A stretch of DNA of 22,120 nt from Patescibacteria group bacterium UBA6899 (GCA_002451235.1 DKBN01000004.1:25341-47460); one strand, 5' to 3'; counted from the stretch's first letter, positions 12,156 to 21,443 are shown. Notes: generated by a model from the letters alone, not told the origin. Program-made: numbers and translations.

Positions 12156-14282
12156 ATGAAAAAAGAGACGTATTCCGTCGAGATCGGCGGAAAGCCATTG
12201 GTAGCGGAATTCACCGATATCGCTGAGCAGGCGCACGGGTCGGTGATCGTGCGGTACGGGAACACCGCTGTTCTCGCGACCGTGGTGATGTCGAAGAACG
12301 AGAAGACGGGTATCGATTACTTTCCGCTCTCTGTCGAGTATGAAGAGCGCTTCTATGCCGCGGGACAGATCCTGGGAAGCCGTTTCATCCGGCGCGAAGG
12401 ACGACCATCCGATGAGGCGATCCTTTCGGGCCGCATCGTCGATCGCACTATTCGTCCCTTATTCGACTCGCGTATGCGCAACGAGGTCCAGGTGATCATC
12501 ACCGTTCTCTCACTCGAAAAGGATGAGCCGGATGTTCTGGCAGTGAATGCGGCATCCTTGGCCCTCGCGACCTCGAAGATCCCGTGGGGAGGGCCTGTCT
12601 CGGGCGTGCGCGTCGTGCGCCGTGATGGCGTGTGGAGTGTGATGCCGGAATTCGTCCGCGATGAAGAGGGGGAGATCGTGGCAGCGGAGTGTGAGCTTGT
12701 GGTGTGCGGCAAGGACGGGCACGTGAACATGGTCGAAATGGAAGGACATGAGATCCCTGACGAGGTCGTGAACGAAGGACTCGCATTCGCGGTAAAGCAT
12801 ATCGAGACTTTGCAGAAATTCCAGGCGGAGATCGTCGCAAAACTCGGAAAGAAGAAGCGTGAGATCATGTTTCCGGAGATTGGAGACGAAATCAGGGCGC
12901 TCTTCAAGAGGGTCGTCGAACCGAAGCTCGAGGAGGCGCTCTTCACCGGCGCAGGGCGAGTGAAGGAATATGCACTCAAGGATATATGGATGGAGGAAGT
13001 CGCGAAACAGGAGGAGATGGATGAGGCGCTCGCAGACAGATATTTCGAGGACGCGGTGAACGATATGATCCATCACGAAGCGATCGAGAAGAACCGCCGC
13101 CCCGATGGGCGTACTTTCGACCAAGTGCGTCCCCTCTTCGCGCAGGCGGGTGGGGTCTCTCCAGTCCTCCATGGCACGGGGATCTTCTATCGCGGACAGA
13201 CACACATCCTCTCCGTTCTCACTCTCGGCGGTCCACGCGACGCACAAATGATCGAGGGAATGGAAGTACAGGAAAAGAAACGCTTCATGCACCACTACAA
13301 CTTCCCCCCATTCTCTTCCGGAGAGGTGGGGCGCGTCGGGGGTACGAATCGCCGCATGGTAGGGCACGGTGCCTTGGCCGAAAAAGCGCTCCGCAACATC
13401 ATCCCTCCGAAAGAAGTGTTCCCGTACACGATCCGCATCGTCTCCGAAGCATTCTCTTCGAATGGCTCGACCTCGATGGGCTCGGTCTGCGGCTCGAGCC
13501 TCGCTCTCATGGACGGCGGCGTTCCCATCAAGGAGCCGGTCGCGGGGATAGCCTCGGGCCTCATGCTCGACGCAAAGAGCGGAAAGTATAAGGTACTCAC
13601 CGACATCCAAGGACCGGAAGATCATCACGGTGATATGGATTTCAAGGTGGCGGGGACAAGGAACGGCGTGACCGCGATCCAAATGGATGTGAAGGTCGAC
13701 GGCATCTCGCTCACCATCCTCAAGGAAGCGTTCGAAAAGGCGCGGCTCGCGCGGCTCACCATTCTCGAGACCCTGAAGAAGGCGATCGCTTCGCCGCGGC
13801 CGGATATCTCCCCCTACGCCCCGAAGATCCTCACCATCACCATCAAGCAGGACCAGATCGGGCTCGTCATCGGCCCCGGCGGGAAGACCATCAACAGCAT
13901 CCGCGAGGACACAGGAGCGGAGATCGAGATCGAAGATGATGGTACGGTCTACATTACCGGAAAGAACGGCGCGGCAGAGAAAGCGCGCGACATCATCGCC
14001 GAGATGACGCACGAATACAAGGCGGGAGAGCGCTTCGAGGGCGAGGTCACCCGCTTGCTTGAGTTCGGCGCATTTGTGAAAATTGGGAGGAACGCAGAAG
14101 GACTCGTGCACGTTTCGGAGATCGCGGCGTTCCGCGTGGGAAAGGTCGGAGACTATCTTTCGGTCGGCACAAAAGTCCCGGTCGTCATCAAGGAGATCGA
14201 CGAGAAGGACCGGATCAACCTCTCCATCAAACGCGCGGACCCGAATTTCATCAAACCGCACACCGCCCCTCCCGCGTCCTGA
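12156..14282 (+). CDS. pnp: Polyribonucleotide nucleotidyltransferase (PNPase)
   Basis: A 708-aa phosphorolytic 3'-5' exoribonuclease and RNA-tailing enzyme of mRNA decay, working as a trimer. Domains in order are a first RNase PH domain (about 10-145), a helical domain, and a second RNase PH domain (about 310-545) with GDMDFKVAG at 492-500, whose Asp493 belongs to the catalytic site. A KH domain with GPGGK (573-577) and an S1 domain (about 622-690, FEGEVTRLLEFGAFVKI) follow. Length is typical. MKKETYSVEIGG at 12156 is taken as the start; an in-frame ATG at 12135 would add seven residues, and neither has a strong Shine-Dalgarno. The two upstream promoters, one inside the repeated palindrome, suggest regulated expression. 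A membrane-protein gene follows after 3 nt. Confidence 0.97.
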   Translation: MKKETYSVEIGGKPLVAEFTDIAEQAHGSVIVRYGNTAVLATVVMSKNEKTGIDYFPLSVEYEERFYAAGQILGSRFIRREGRPSDEAILSGRIVDRTIRPLFDSRMRNEVQVIITVLSLEKDEPDVLAVNAASLALATSKIPWGGPVSGVRVVRRDGVWSVMPEFVRDEEGEIVAAECELVVCGKDGHVNMVEMEGHEIPDEVVNEGLAFAVKHIETLQKFQAEIVAKLGKKKREIMFPEIGDEIRALFKRVVEPKLEEALFTGAGRVKEYALKDIWMEEVAKQEEMDEALADRYFEDAVNDMIHHEAIEKNRRPDGRTFDQVRPLFAQAGGVSPVLHGTGIFYRGQTHILSVLTLGGPRDAQMIEGMEVQEKKRFMHHYNFPPFSSGEVGRVGGTNRRMVGHGALAEKALRNIIPPKEVFPYTIRIVSEAFSSNGSTSMGSVCGSSLALMDGGVPIKEPVAGIASGLMLDAKSGKYKVLTDIQGPEDHHGDMDFKVAGTRNGVTAIQMDVKVDGISLTILKEAFEKARLARLTILETLKKAIASPRPDISPYAPKILTITIKQDQIGLVIGPGGKTINSIREDTGAEIEIEDDGTVYITGKNGAAEKARDIIAEMTHEYKAGERFEGEVTRLLEFGAFVKIGRNAEGLVHVSEIAAFRVGKVGDYLSVGTKVPVVIKEIDEKDRINLSIKRADPNFIKPHTAPPAS

Positions 14283-14285
14283 TCC

Positions 14286-15191
14286 ATGAAAGAGATCGAA
14301 TACGACGCTCCTCAAGAAGCGGACGTCCCGAAGAAACCCGACCATCCCGGCGGTGGAAAGGTCGCGCCGCTGAGGACCTATCGCGGCGATGTCGACGAGA
14401 TGATGAAGCACCGCGATCTCACCAAGACCGATATCATTGTCGCGGAGCAGAAGCACCGGGAGGCAGCGATACCGTCGGGGGAAGATCATTCGATGCTCTT
14501 CCGCGCCATTGCCATCGCAGGAGCGCTCTTCCTCGTGCTCTTCGGCATCGCTGCGTATACATTCTTCGGGGTCGGGCAGAGAGAGTCGAGTGAAACGATC
14601 GATCTCTCCGCAACAAGCACCCGCCCCAATGCGGTCACGGTCGGAGACACAGAAACGATCGATATCTCGGGGGGATCAAAGGCACAACTCGCTGCGGATC
14701 TTATCATCGCCATGGGAAAACCTGCTGAGCATCAAGGGCTCCTCCGCGAGATCCATTTCGTCGGGAAGAGCAGCGATACCCAGATCTCGGAGTTGCTTGC
14801 GTTCGTCGCGCCACGCGCCCCTTCGGCGATCACTGATAAGGACCACCCCTACCATTTCGGACTCTATAGCAATACCTCCGGATATCTCGTACTTTCCGTC
14901 GGCTCCTTCCCGACAGCGCTCGCCTCCATGCTTAGGTGGGAACAATCGCTCGTCGAGGACCTGCTCCCCATCCTCGAACCGCGCACTCCCAAAGAGGTCT
15001 TACGGCAATATGCCAATCTTCCTTTCGGGGACGCCTACATCTCCCAGACTGACGTGCGGACCGCGCGTAGTAAGGCGGGCGATATCGTCTTTCTCTACGG
15101 GTTCCCGACGCGGAACACGGTCGTGATCGCATCGAATCCGCTCGCATTCTCGGCAGTCCTTGACGGATTGCGCTCAGGAGGGATCAAATGA
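14286..15191 (+). CDS. Conserved-looking single-pass membrane protein, 301 aa
   Basis: The N-terminal 70 residues are charged and cytoplasmic. One transmembrane helix follows at about 72-95 (FRAIAIAGALFLVLFGIAAY), and the remaining 205 residues should lie outside the membrane. No catalytic motif is recognised. The outer part has mixed alpha/beta character (AAYTFFGVG, then LLREIHFVGK and TVVIASNPLAFSAVL). Only 3 nt separate it from pnp, so it is in the same operon and may be translationally coupled. Function unknown; a link to RNA decay at the membrane would be speculation. Confidence 0.85.
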   Translation: MKEIEYDAPQEADVPKKPDHPGGGKVAPLRTYRGDVDEMMKHRDLTKTDIIVAEQKHREAAIPSGEDHSMLFRAIAIAGALFLVLFGIAAYTFFGVGQRESSETIDLSATSTRPNAVTVGDTETIDISGGSKAQLAADLIIAMGKPAEHQGLLREIHFVGKSSDTQISELLAFVAPRAPSAITDKDHPYHFGLYSNTSGYLVLSVGSFPTALASMLRWEQSLVEDLLPILEPRTPKEVLRQYANLPFGDAYISQTDVRTARSKAGDIVFLYGFPTRNTVVIASNPLAFSAVLDGLRSGGIK

Positions 15192-15200
15192 TCAGCTGCA

Positions 15201-15228
15201 TTGCCTCCGTCCCTTTGATTGGTATCAT
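15201..15228 (+). promoter_or_regulatory. Promoter of the DksA-like gene and comM
   Basis: TTGCCT (15201-15206), 16-nt spacer, TATCAT (15223-15228). The ATG at 15237 is 8 nt further on. Confidence 0.65.
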
Positions 15229-15236
15229 GGGAACAT

Positions 15237-15596
15237 ATGACCCTCGACCTCGAGCATTTCCGGAAGAAGCTGTTGGATGAGAGATCACTCCTCCTGGAGG
15301 AACTTTCCCGTGTAGGAAAGACCTCGTCGAAACGCCCAGAGGATTGGGAACCGAACCGAGGAGAGATCGATATCGCGCCTTCGGATACCGAAGAGGTAGC
15401 TGGGGGGCTCGAAGAATACGGCGAGCGTACCGCGATCGAGGTTGAGCTTGAGAAACAACTCATCGAGGTCGAGGAGGCGCTGAATCGGATCGGGAACGGA
15501 ACATACGGCATCTGCGAGAAATCTGGAAAACCGATCGAGGTCGAGCGCCTTGAGGCGTTCCCAGCTGCTCGCACCAAGAGAGAGTACGCAATGTAA
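15237..15596 (+). CDS. DksA/TraR-family protein lacking the zinc-finger cysteines
   Basis: A 119-aa protein with the DksA/TraR layout: a long N-terminal coiled-coil region (about 5-85, with SDTEEVAGGLEEYGERTAIE), then GNGTYGICEKSGKPIEVERLEAFPAART, the position of the C4 zinc finger. The normal motif is C-x2-C-x17-C-x2-C; here only the first Cys remains, the second position is Ser (CEKS) and the later pair is replaced (ARTKREYA). DksA proteins bind the RNA polymerase secondary channel; zinc-independent members are known. Promoter spacing fixes the start at 15237 rather than an in-frame TTG at 15219. comM follows 2 nt after the stop. Confidence 0.88.
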   Translation: MTLDLEHFRKKLLDERSLLLEELSRVGKTSSKRPEDWEPNRGEIDIAPSDTEEVAGGLEEYGERTAIEVELEKQLIEVEEALNRIGNGTYGICEKSGKPIEVERLEAFPAARTKREYAM

Positions 15597-15598
15597 CT

Positions 15599-17125
15599 AT
15601 GGCGTTCGCCAAACTTTGGAGCGCCCAACCGGGTCTCATCGAATCCTCCATTATCACCGTCGAGACCGATCTCACCAAAGGACTCCATCAGTTCACCGTC
15701 GTCGGACTCCCTGACAAGGCGGTCGAGGAATCGCGTGATCGCGTCTCTGCGGCGATCAAGAATTCGGGGTGGAAACCGCCGAAACAGCATAACCAAAAGA
15801 TCACGGTCTCTCTTGCTCCCGCGAACATCAAAAAAGAGGGTCCATCATTCGACCTTCCGATCGCGCTCGCATACCTCCTCGCGACCCAGAACGTTTCATT
15901 CGACCCAATAGGGAAGCTCTTCGTCGGCGAACTCGCGCTCGATGGCAGCGTAAGGAAGGTGCGTGGCATCCTCGGGGTCGCGCTTGCGGCATTAGCGCAT
16001 GGATACGCCGAGCTCTTCGTTCCAAAAGAGAACGCCGAGGAAGCGGCGCTGGTTTCGGGGCTATCTGTCTTTCCGATCGAGTCTCTCGGAGGGCTTGTCG
16101 CTCACCTGGAGCGGAAGGAACCCATCTTACCGCTCCCCCAAACATCGATCGAACTCGGACCGGACGAAGAGGCGCTCGATGAATTCGCTCAGATCCGAGG
16201 ACAGGAGATCGCGAAACGCGCGCTTGAGATCGCTGCTGCCGGAGGACATAACGTCGCGCTGTGGGGCCCGCCTGGGACGGGAAAGACGCTCCTCGCGAAA
16301 GCACTTCGCTCCTTGATGCCTCCGCTCTCACACGAAGAGATGCTCGAGGTGACCGCGATCCATTCCATCGCCTCCGACCTCGAGCACCCGATCACTCGTG
16401 CACCTTTCCGTTCGCCGCACCACACCGCCTCCCACGTCTCCGTCGTCGGGGGCGGAGCGGTTCCCAAGCCCGGGGAGGTAACGCTCGCGCACCGCGGGGT
16501 CCTTTTCCTCGATGAGTTCCCGGAGTTCGATAAGCGCGTGATCGAATCCCTGCGTCAACCACTCGAAGAGGGTGTGGTCCAGATCTCGCGCGCTCGCGGA
16601 TCGGAGAGATTCCCCGCGCGCTTCATCTTGGTCGCGGCAATGAATCCGTGCCCCTGCGGGTACTACGGGGACGCGAGACGCACTTGTGTGTGTGTGCCGG
16701 CAGCGATCGCACGCTACCGAAGGAAGATCTCCGGTCCCATCATCGACCGTATCGATATGTGGATCGAAGTGCCGCGGATGGAGCATGAGGCGCTCTCTCC
16801 CGGCATGAGAACTGACACCGCTCCTCTCCTCGAGGCACAGAGACGGATCGTCGCCGCACGGGCAAGACAGAAAGAGCGCACTGGCCCCGAGACGAGATTG
16901 AACGCGCATATGGGAGTGAAGGACATCGATCGGACGATCCGACTGGCGCAGGCGACACTCGATCTCTTCAATGCGAGTGCAAAGAAGCTCGATCTCTCCG
17001 CTCGCGCCTATCACCGCACACTCAAGCTCGCGCGCACCATCTCCGACCTTGCCGGATCGAAAGAGATCGCCGAAGAGCATCTGCTTGAGGCGCTCCAATA
17101 TCGTCCGAAGAAAGTCTTCTCCTAG
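15599..17125 (+). CDS. comM: YifB/ComM family Mg-chelatase-like AAA+ ATPase
   Basis: A 508-aa AAA+ protein with the ComM architecture. An N-terminal Lon-protease-like fold (about 1-170, with VVGLPDKAVEESRDRV and SLAPANIKKEGPSFDLPIAL) precedes the AAA+ core: Walker A GPPGTGKT (223-230) and Walker B FLDEF (303-307). The Cys-rich NPCPCGYYGDARRTCVC follows, then the sensor/lid and a C-terminal domain. ComM is a hexameric helicase that promotes branch migration during integration of transformed DNA. The start ATG is 2 nt after the DksA-like stop. No competence genes are visible in the window. It overlaps the convergent gene by 4 bp. Confidence 0.95.
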   Translation: MAFAKLWSAQPGLIESSIITVETDLTKGLHQFTVVGLPDKAVEESRDRVSAAIKNSGWKPPKQHNQKITVSLAPANIKKEGPSFDLPIALAYLLATQNVSFDPIGKLFVGELALDGSVRKVRGILGVALAALAHGYAELFVPKENAEEAALVSGLSVFPIESLGGLVAHLERKEPILPLPQTSIELGPDEEALDEFAQIRGQEIAKRALEIAAAGGHNVALWGPPGTGKTLLAKALRSLMPPLSHEEMLEVTAIHSIASDLEHPITRAPFRSPHHTASHVSVVGGGAVPKPGEVTLAHRGVLFLDEFPEFDKRVIESLRQPLEEGVVQISRARGSERFPARFILVAAMNPCPCGYYGDARRTCVCVPAAIARYRRKISGPIIDRIDMWIEVPRMEHEALSPGMRTDTAPLLEAQRRIVAARARQKERTGPETRLNAHMGVKDIDRTIRLAQATLDLFNASAKKLDLSARAYHRTLKLARTISDLAGSKEIAEEHLLEALQYRPKKVFS

Positions 17126-17754
17126 CGGAGCTCCGCGATATCACTGATTCTCTTCGCGAACGGATCGAGGGGGCGGAGCGTCTTGACATGTGAGGCAGGG
17201 AAAAGCGGCGCGTGCGGGAGGTCGTCAAGGATAGCGCCAATGTCCCAGCACTCGCGCCCGCCCGTGACCCAGAGCCTCGGGTCGACCCGCGAGAGATCGA
17301 ATGGTCTCGAATGCGAGCGGAGGGTCTTCTCGCCTTTTGTGTTGATATATTCATGGAAATACGAAGTGACCAGCTCGCGGACAGAACAAAAGACAGGATC
17401 ACGCCAACGAAGCATAGCATGATTCGATTTAGATATCGCTCCCCAATATGCTCCTTCGCGAAAGACCGCGAAAACGTGATCAGAATCCTTTGTGGCGCGC
17501 AGGTCAACCACTAAGGGGGCCCGGCCTAAGATCCAAAGCGCGCAGGCGGCAAGAAGCGCTCCCTCGACGCACTGCACCTGCGGATCCTTAAGTATCTCAC
17601 GCACTGATTTCAGTGTCGGGCCATTCTTCTCGTAGTTCGGCCGAAGGAGATCGATCGTGTCTTGGATCTTCCAAGGTGTCGTGAGTGGGCGGAAATATGC
17701 CAATTCCTTTTTTGTCAGCCCTACTTTCCGATTATCGAACGGTAGCGTCCCCAT
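17122..17754 (-). CDS. Transglutaminase-like cysteine hydrolase-fold protein
   Basis: A 210-aa protein resembling a transglutaminase-like family with the segments PQVQCVEGALLAACALW (Cys62), KDSDHVFAVF (His93) and YWGAISKSNHAMLRWRDPV. Cys and His are in the order expected for a papain-like triad; the third residue is uncertain. No signal peptide or transmembrane helix is seen, so it is probably cytoplasmic. The start at 17754 is preferred because TATACT lies 6 nt upstream (leaderless); the longer frame to 17823 would start before the promoter. Convergent 4-bp overlap with comM. The substrate is unknown. Confidence 0.75.
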   Translation of the reverse strand: MGTLPFDNRKVGLTKKELAYFRPLTTPWKIQDTIDLLRPNYEKNGPTLKSVREILKDPQVQCVEGALLAACALWILGRAPLVVDLRATKDSDHVFAVFREGAYWGAISKSNHAMLRWRDPVFCSVRELVTSYFHEYINTKGEKTLRSHSRPFDLSRVDPRLWVTGGRECWDIGAILDDLPHAPLFPASHVKTLRPLDPFAKRISDIAELR

Positions 17755-17760
17755 AGAAAC

Positions 17761-17766
17761 AGTATA
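17761..17766 (-). promoter_or_regulatory. -10 hexamer of the transglutaminase-like gene
   Basis: TATACT on the minus strand, 6 nt before the ATG at 17754. A good -35 is not obvious. Confidence 0.5.
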
Positions 17767-17953
17767 GCAAAGTGATCTCCCGACCGAATGAAAGCAGGAT
17801 TTTCCAATTGGGGTGTTACTCAATTTAGAACACGACAGAATCCCCTCATATTTTTTATGCGATGCGAAGTCCCGGAGAGAGAACGTATCCCCGGGTCGTA
17901 CTCATGATACGACGAGGGAATTGTTCAGGGGAGGAGTGGGTAGCGCGCAATAA

Positions 17954-19048
17954 TCAGAACGGATTCTGAGCACCGCGCACCTCGAAGTGAAGATGCGGAC
18001 CCGTCGAGCGCCCAGTGCTTCCCTCGCTTCCGATCACAAACCCTTGCGAGACGCGCTGTCCGACCGAGACCTTCACTTGCGAAAGATGCCCATAAAGAGT
18101 CTGTGTTCCATTGTCGTGGCGTATGACCACATAGCTTCCGTATCCGCCGTTGTATCCGCCTTGCCGCGCGACGATGACGTCTCCGTCTGCTGCGGCCATC
18201 ACTGGAGCACCGTAGTATGCCGCAAGATCGATGCCGTTATAACCATGGAGCCCCTGTGTCTTCCGATAGTTCGAGAGAGGGGCGATGTAATACCCCACCA
18301 ATGGCGGCCCTCCTGCTCCGCGGAGTTTCGACGTTGCAGGGCGCGTAGCCGTGGGAACGGGGGCAATCTCTCCATCGGGAATGATGATCGTCTGCCCGAC
18401 CATGAGCTTCGCGTCCTCGTCCAAACCATTGTATATGCTGATCTCTTCCGGATCTCCCTTATATTTCTTCGCGATGGAAGATATGGTATCTCCGGCCTTC
18501 ACGATATGCTGCACGCCCGAAACCGGGAGGATGACGAGGGTCTGCCCAATGGTGATCTTCGTCCCACGAGAGAGATTGTTCGCCCAAAGGATGGTGTTGA
18601 CGGAAACACCAAAAAGGCTCGCGATAGAGGCCAGGGTATCGCCTGGGCGCACCTCATAGAGACTGATCGCACCGTGGTCTACGCCTGGCTCATCGACTTC
18701 TGGAAGACCACCGTTCGGGCCCGCATCGGCCAATAGCGCTGTGCCGCCAACGACCGGGACGTCCGCGCCGCCGATCCCTCCTTCGCCCTTCGGCGAAAGT
18801 GGGGCTTGAAGAAGCGCCACATTCTGGGAATTGATGGTCTTTTGTTGGGGAAGAGGGGCTTTCGAGAACATCTCGCCTATCACGGAGAAGAATCCGGCAT
18901 AGGCAACAGTGACCGGAACTACCAAAAAAGCGAATCCGTACCACGCAAGAGCTCGCATTGAAAACACGTTTTGAGACGAAAAACGATATGGGAGGCGGAG
19001 CGCCCCTGAGACGGCTCTGCCGATATGAAGCAATAAAAAGAGTATCAT
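17954..19048 (-). CDS. LysM-domain M23 metallopeptidase, membrane-anchored
   Basis: A 364-aa envelope protein. The N-terminal region is hydrophobic (MILFLLLHIG) and a transmembrane helix follows (ALAWYGFAFLVVPVTVAYAG). A Gly/Pro linker (LSPKGEGGIGGADVPVVGG) leads to two LysM domains (YEVRPGDTLASIASLFG and HIVKAGDTISSIAKKYKG) and a C-terminal M23 peptidase domain with zinc ligands in HGYNGIDLAAYYG and GPHLHFEV. LysM domains bind peptidoglycan; M23 enzymes cut peptide cross-bridges, so cell-wall remodelling or division is likely. The ATG at 19048 is chosen. A TTG at 19084 is also in frame, and a later ATG at 18958 would keep the helix. A strong promoter lies at 19140-19167. Confidence 0.92.
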   Translation of the reverse strand: MILFLLLHIGRAVSGALRLPYRFSSQNVFSMRALAWYGFAFLVVPVTVAYAGFFSVIGEMFSKAPLPQQKTINSQNVALLQAPLSPKGEGGIGGADVPVVGGTALLADAGPNGGLPEVDEPGVDHGAISLYEVRPGDTLASIASLFGVSVNTILWANNLSRGTKITIGQTLVILPVSGVQHIVKAGDTISSIAKKYKGDPEEISIYNGLDEDAKLMVGQTIIIPDGEIAPVPTATRPATSKLRGAGGPPLVGYYIAPLSNYRKTQGLHGYNGIDLAAYYGAPVMAAADGDVIVARQGGYNGGYGSYVVIRHDNGTQTLYGHLSQVKVSVGQRVSQGFVIGSEGSTGRSTGPHLHFEVRGAQNPF

Positions 19049-19084
19049 TCCCTGTGCGCCTCGCGCTGCTGTGCTCCCATTCAA

Positions 19085-19388
19085 CCGGAGGACCTCGACC
19101 TCCTGAGCTGCCGCCCCTCACCCGCGACCGTATGAAAAAAGTATATCGCTCCCCCAGGATGCGTCAATGAATTTGAGGGGTGGGTAGCAAGGTTGGAGTA
19201 TAGGAGAAATATGGCTCTAATAAAAGGTATTTTCATGGCACACCTCGCTAGTAGCGGTAAAAATCGGCTTCGTTTAGCCATATGTGTACATCTTGTTCTT
19301 CTGTGCCAGTTTATCGATAGTATTCATATTTAAAGCCATATTTTGTTACTTTCGGTACTATTGCCAAAAAGTGCTAGGATATAGCCTA
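19085..19388. other. Divergent intergenic region
   Basis: About 300 bp between the leftward LysM/M23 gene and rightward uvrD. It holds the M23 promoter (19140-19167), a small hairpin GGAGG/CCTCC in that gene's leader, and near its right end TAGGAT, 8 nt before the uvrD ATG. I see no gene; the open frames across it have no family features. Confidence 0.6.
19140..19167 (-). promoter_or_regulatory. Promoter of the LysM/M23 gene
   Basis: Minus strand TTGACG (19167-19162), 16-nt spacer, TATACT (19145-19140). The leader is about 50-85 nt depending on the start codon used. Confidence 0.75.
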
Positions 19389-21359
19389 ATGCAAAAGTGG
19401 CTCAATGGACTCAATGAGCGGCAACGAGAGGCGGTCACTGCCACGGAGGGGCCGCTTTTGATCGTCGCTGGTGCCGGAGCGGGGAAAACCAAGACCTTGG
19501 TACACCGTATCGGCCACCTCGTTGAGGAGAGGGGGGTTCGACAGGAAGAGATCCTTGCGATCACATTCACAAACAAGGCTGCGCGGGAGATGCGCGAGCG
19601 GGTCGCAACCCTCCTTGGGGGGGTGACAGCACGATATTCGACCCCATGGCGAAGGACAGTGGGGGCCCCATGGATTGGGACCTTCCACGGACTCGGTGTC
19701 TATCTCTTACGCGAGCGTGGCGAGTCCATCGGGGTCCCAAAAACCTTCCATATCCTCGACCGAGAAGATGCCCTCTCGCTCCTGAAACGCGCAATGCGAA
19801 CGGAGGGGATCGATACGAAACAATTCGAGCCTTCTCGTATGCTCTCTCTCGTGAGCCGCGTGAAGTCTTCGGGAGATCCCGAGGAGAAACTCGAGAGCAT
19901 CTCCCATAACCGCTATCTTGTCGAGACACTCTCGCGGATCTATCGAGAATACGAACACCTCCTCCACGAATCGCATGGACTCGACTTCGATGACCTTCTT
20001 CTTCTTTCTGTCCGACTGCTTCGCGAGTCAAGGGAAGCACTCGAGTATTTCCACACACAATGGACATATATCCATGTCGACGAGTACCAGGATACTAACG
20101 AGATCCAATACGAGCTCGTACGCCTGCTTTCTCAAAAACATCACAACCTCTGTGTCGTCGGCGACAGTGACCAGAACATCTACAGCTGGCGCGGGGCGAC
20201 GATCGAGAACATTTTATCGTTCGAGGAGGATTATCCCGACGCGAGGGTCGTCCTCCTGGAGGAAAACTACCGATCCAGTAAACTCATCCTTGAAGTGGCG
20301 AATGCGGTCATCGAAAAGAACACGATGCGCAAACCAAAACGCCTCTTCACCAACAACGACACCGGGGAGCCCATCTCGCTCTTCGAGGCGTATGACGAGA
20401 ACGACGAGGCGCGGTTCGTCGGCGAGACGGTCCGCTCGCTCGTCGGAGGCGCAGTGCGACCGGAGGAGATTGCGATCCTCTATCGCACGAACTTCCAATC
20501 GCGTGTCCTTGAGGAAGCACTTCTCTACCGTGATATCCCGTATCAGGTGCTAGGGACGAGGTTCTTCGAGCGCAAGGAGGTGAAGGACCTCGTCGCATAC
20601 CTTCGTGCAGCAATGGACCCATCCTCCTTTCTCGATATCGTGCGCTCTATCAACACGCCGACCCGTGGAATCGGCAAGGTCACCGTCGAGCGTGTGCTCA
20701 CTGGGAAGCGCGGCGAACTTCCCGCAACAGCGAAGAAGAAGGTTGGGGAGTACTTCTTCCTACTTTCGCGCATCCATGCGTACGCAGGGGAACATAGTGT
20801 CTCTGAAACGGTGCGCTTCGCAATGAAGGAGAGCGGGCTTGCGGACTTCTATGCGAGAGGGGACGACGATGAGCGGGAACGTCTCCTCAACATGGAAGAA
20901 CTCGTTACACTGGCGATGCGCTACGACCACATCGGTGGAAAGGAGGGAGTGACACAGCTCCTTTCCGATGCTGCCCTGGAGGGAGACCAGGACGAGATTG
21001 ACCGTGGCGTAAAAGAGGGGGTACGACTCATGACAGTGCATGCCGCGAAGGGGCTCGAGTTTCCATACGTTTTCATTACCGGCCTTGAGCAGGACCTGTT
21101 TCCGTCGCGTCGTTCACAGGACGAAAGTAAGGATCTCTCGGAGCGAGAGGAGGAGCGCCGCCTCTTTTATGTCGCGATCACACGTGCGGCGAAGAAGGTC
21201 TACCTTTCATACGCATCCTTTCGCACCATCTTCGGCAACCGCCTCGTGAATGTGCCAAGCGAGTTCCTCAATGACATCCCCGGGCACGTGCTTCGATATG
21301 AGGAGAGGCCGAGGGCTGATCTGCTTTCCAACGAAGGGGAGGGTGTCATTTACGTGTAA
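19389..21359 (+). CDS. UvrD/PcrA/Rep-type superfamily 1 DNA helicase
   Basis: A 656-aa 3'-5' SF1A helicase for repair and replication-fork work. Motifs in order: Walker A GAGAGKT (28-34), motif Ia ITFTNKAAREMRER, motif II VDEYQDTN, motif III GDSDQNIYSWRGA, motif IV LLEENYRSS, motif V TVHAAKGLEFPYVF and motif VI RRLFYVAITRA. It is slightly shorter than PcrA/UvrD (about 720), mostly at the C-terminus. The start MQKWLNGLNERQREAV at 19389 is the standard family start. An intact G7 tract lies at 19617-19623 without any frame break, a useful contrast with the FN3 gene. Confidence 0.96.
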   Translation: MQKWLNGLNERQREAVTATEGPLLIVAGAGAGKTKTLVHRIGHLVEERGVRQEEILAITFTNKAAREMRERVATLLGGVTARYSTPWRRTVGAPWIGTFHGLGVYLLRERGESIGVPKTFHILDREDALSLLKRAMRTEGIDTKQFEPSRMLSLVSRVKSSGDPEEKLESISHNRYLVETLSRIYREYEHLLHESHGLDFDDLLLLSVRLLRESREALEYFHTQWTYIHVDEYQDTNEIQYELVRLLSQKHHNLCVVGDSDQNIYSWRGATIENILSFEEDYPDARVVLLEENYRSSKLILEVANAVIEKNTMRKPKRLFTNNDTGEPISLFEAYDENDEARFVGETVRSLVGGAVRPEEIAILYRTNFQSRVLEEALLYRDIPYQVLGTRFFERKEVKDLVAYLRAAMDPSSFLDIVRSINTPTRGIGKVTVERVLTGKRGELPATAKKKVGEYFFLLSRIHAYAGEHSVSETVRFAMKESGLADFYARGDDDERERLLNMEELVTLAMRYDHIGGKEGVTQLLSDAALEGDQDEIDRGVKEGVRLMTVHAAKGLEFPYVFITGLEQDLFPSRRSQDESKDLSEREEERRLFYVAITRAAKKVYLSYASFRTIFGNRLVNVPSEFLNDIPGHVLRYEERPRADLLSNEGEGVIYV

Positions 21360-21443
21360 ACGCACCGGGCGTGCACCCCTCGCATGATGGGGGTCTGCAC
21401 CCCCCGCATATTCGTTCCTTGAGTGCGACCAGCCGACATACCT

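Noticed and set aside
12510..14489. A 659-aa leftward ORF opposite pnp
   Set aside because: It is a shadow of the pnp coding frame with no domain features; PNPase motifs are all on the plus strand.
18782..18797. Hairpin TTCGCC-CTTC-GGCGAA inside the LysM/M23 linker
   Set aside because: Short, single copy and within a low-complexity linker; not enough to call a repeat element.
19081..19281. Small leftward ORF between the M23 and uvrD genes
   Set aside because: It overlaps the strong M23 promoter, has no ribosome-binding site and no recognisable sequence.
21360..21443. Terminator after uvrD from the G/C-rich hairpins
   Set aside because: Alternative stems with GGGGGT/ACCCCC exist but no T-tract follows, so termination cannot be supported.
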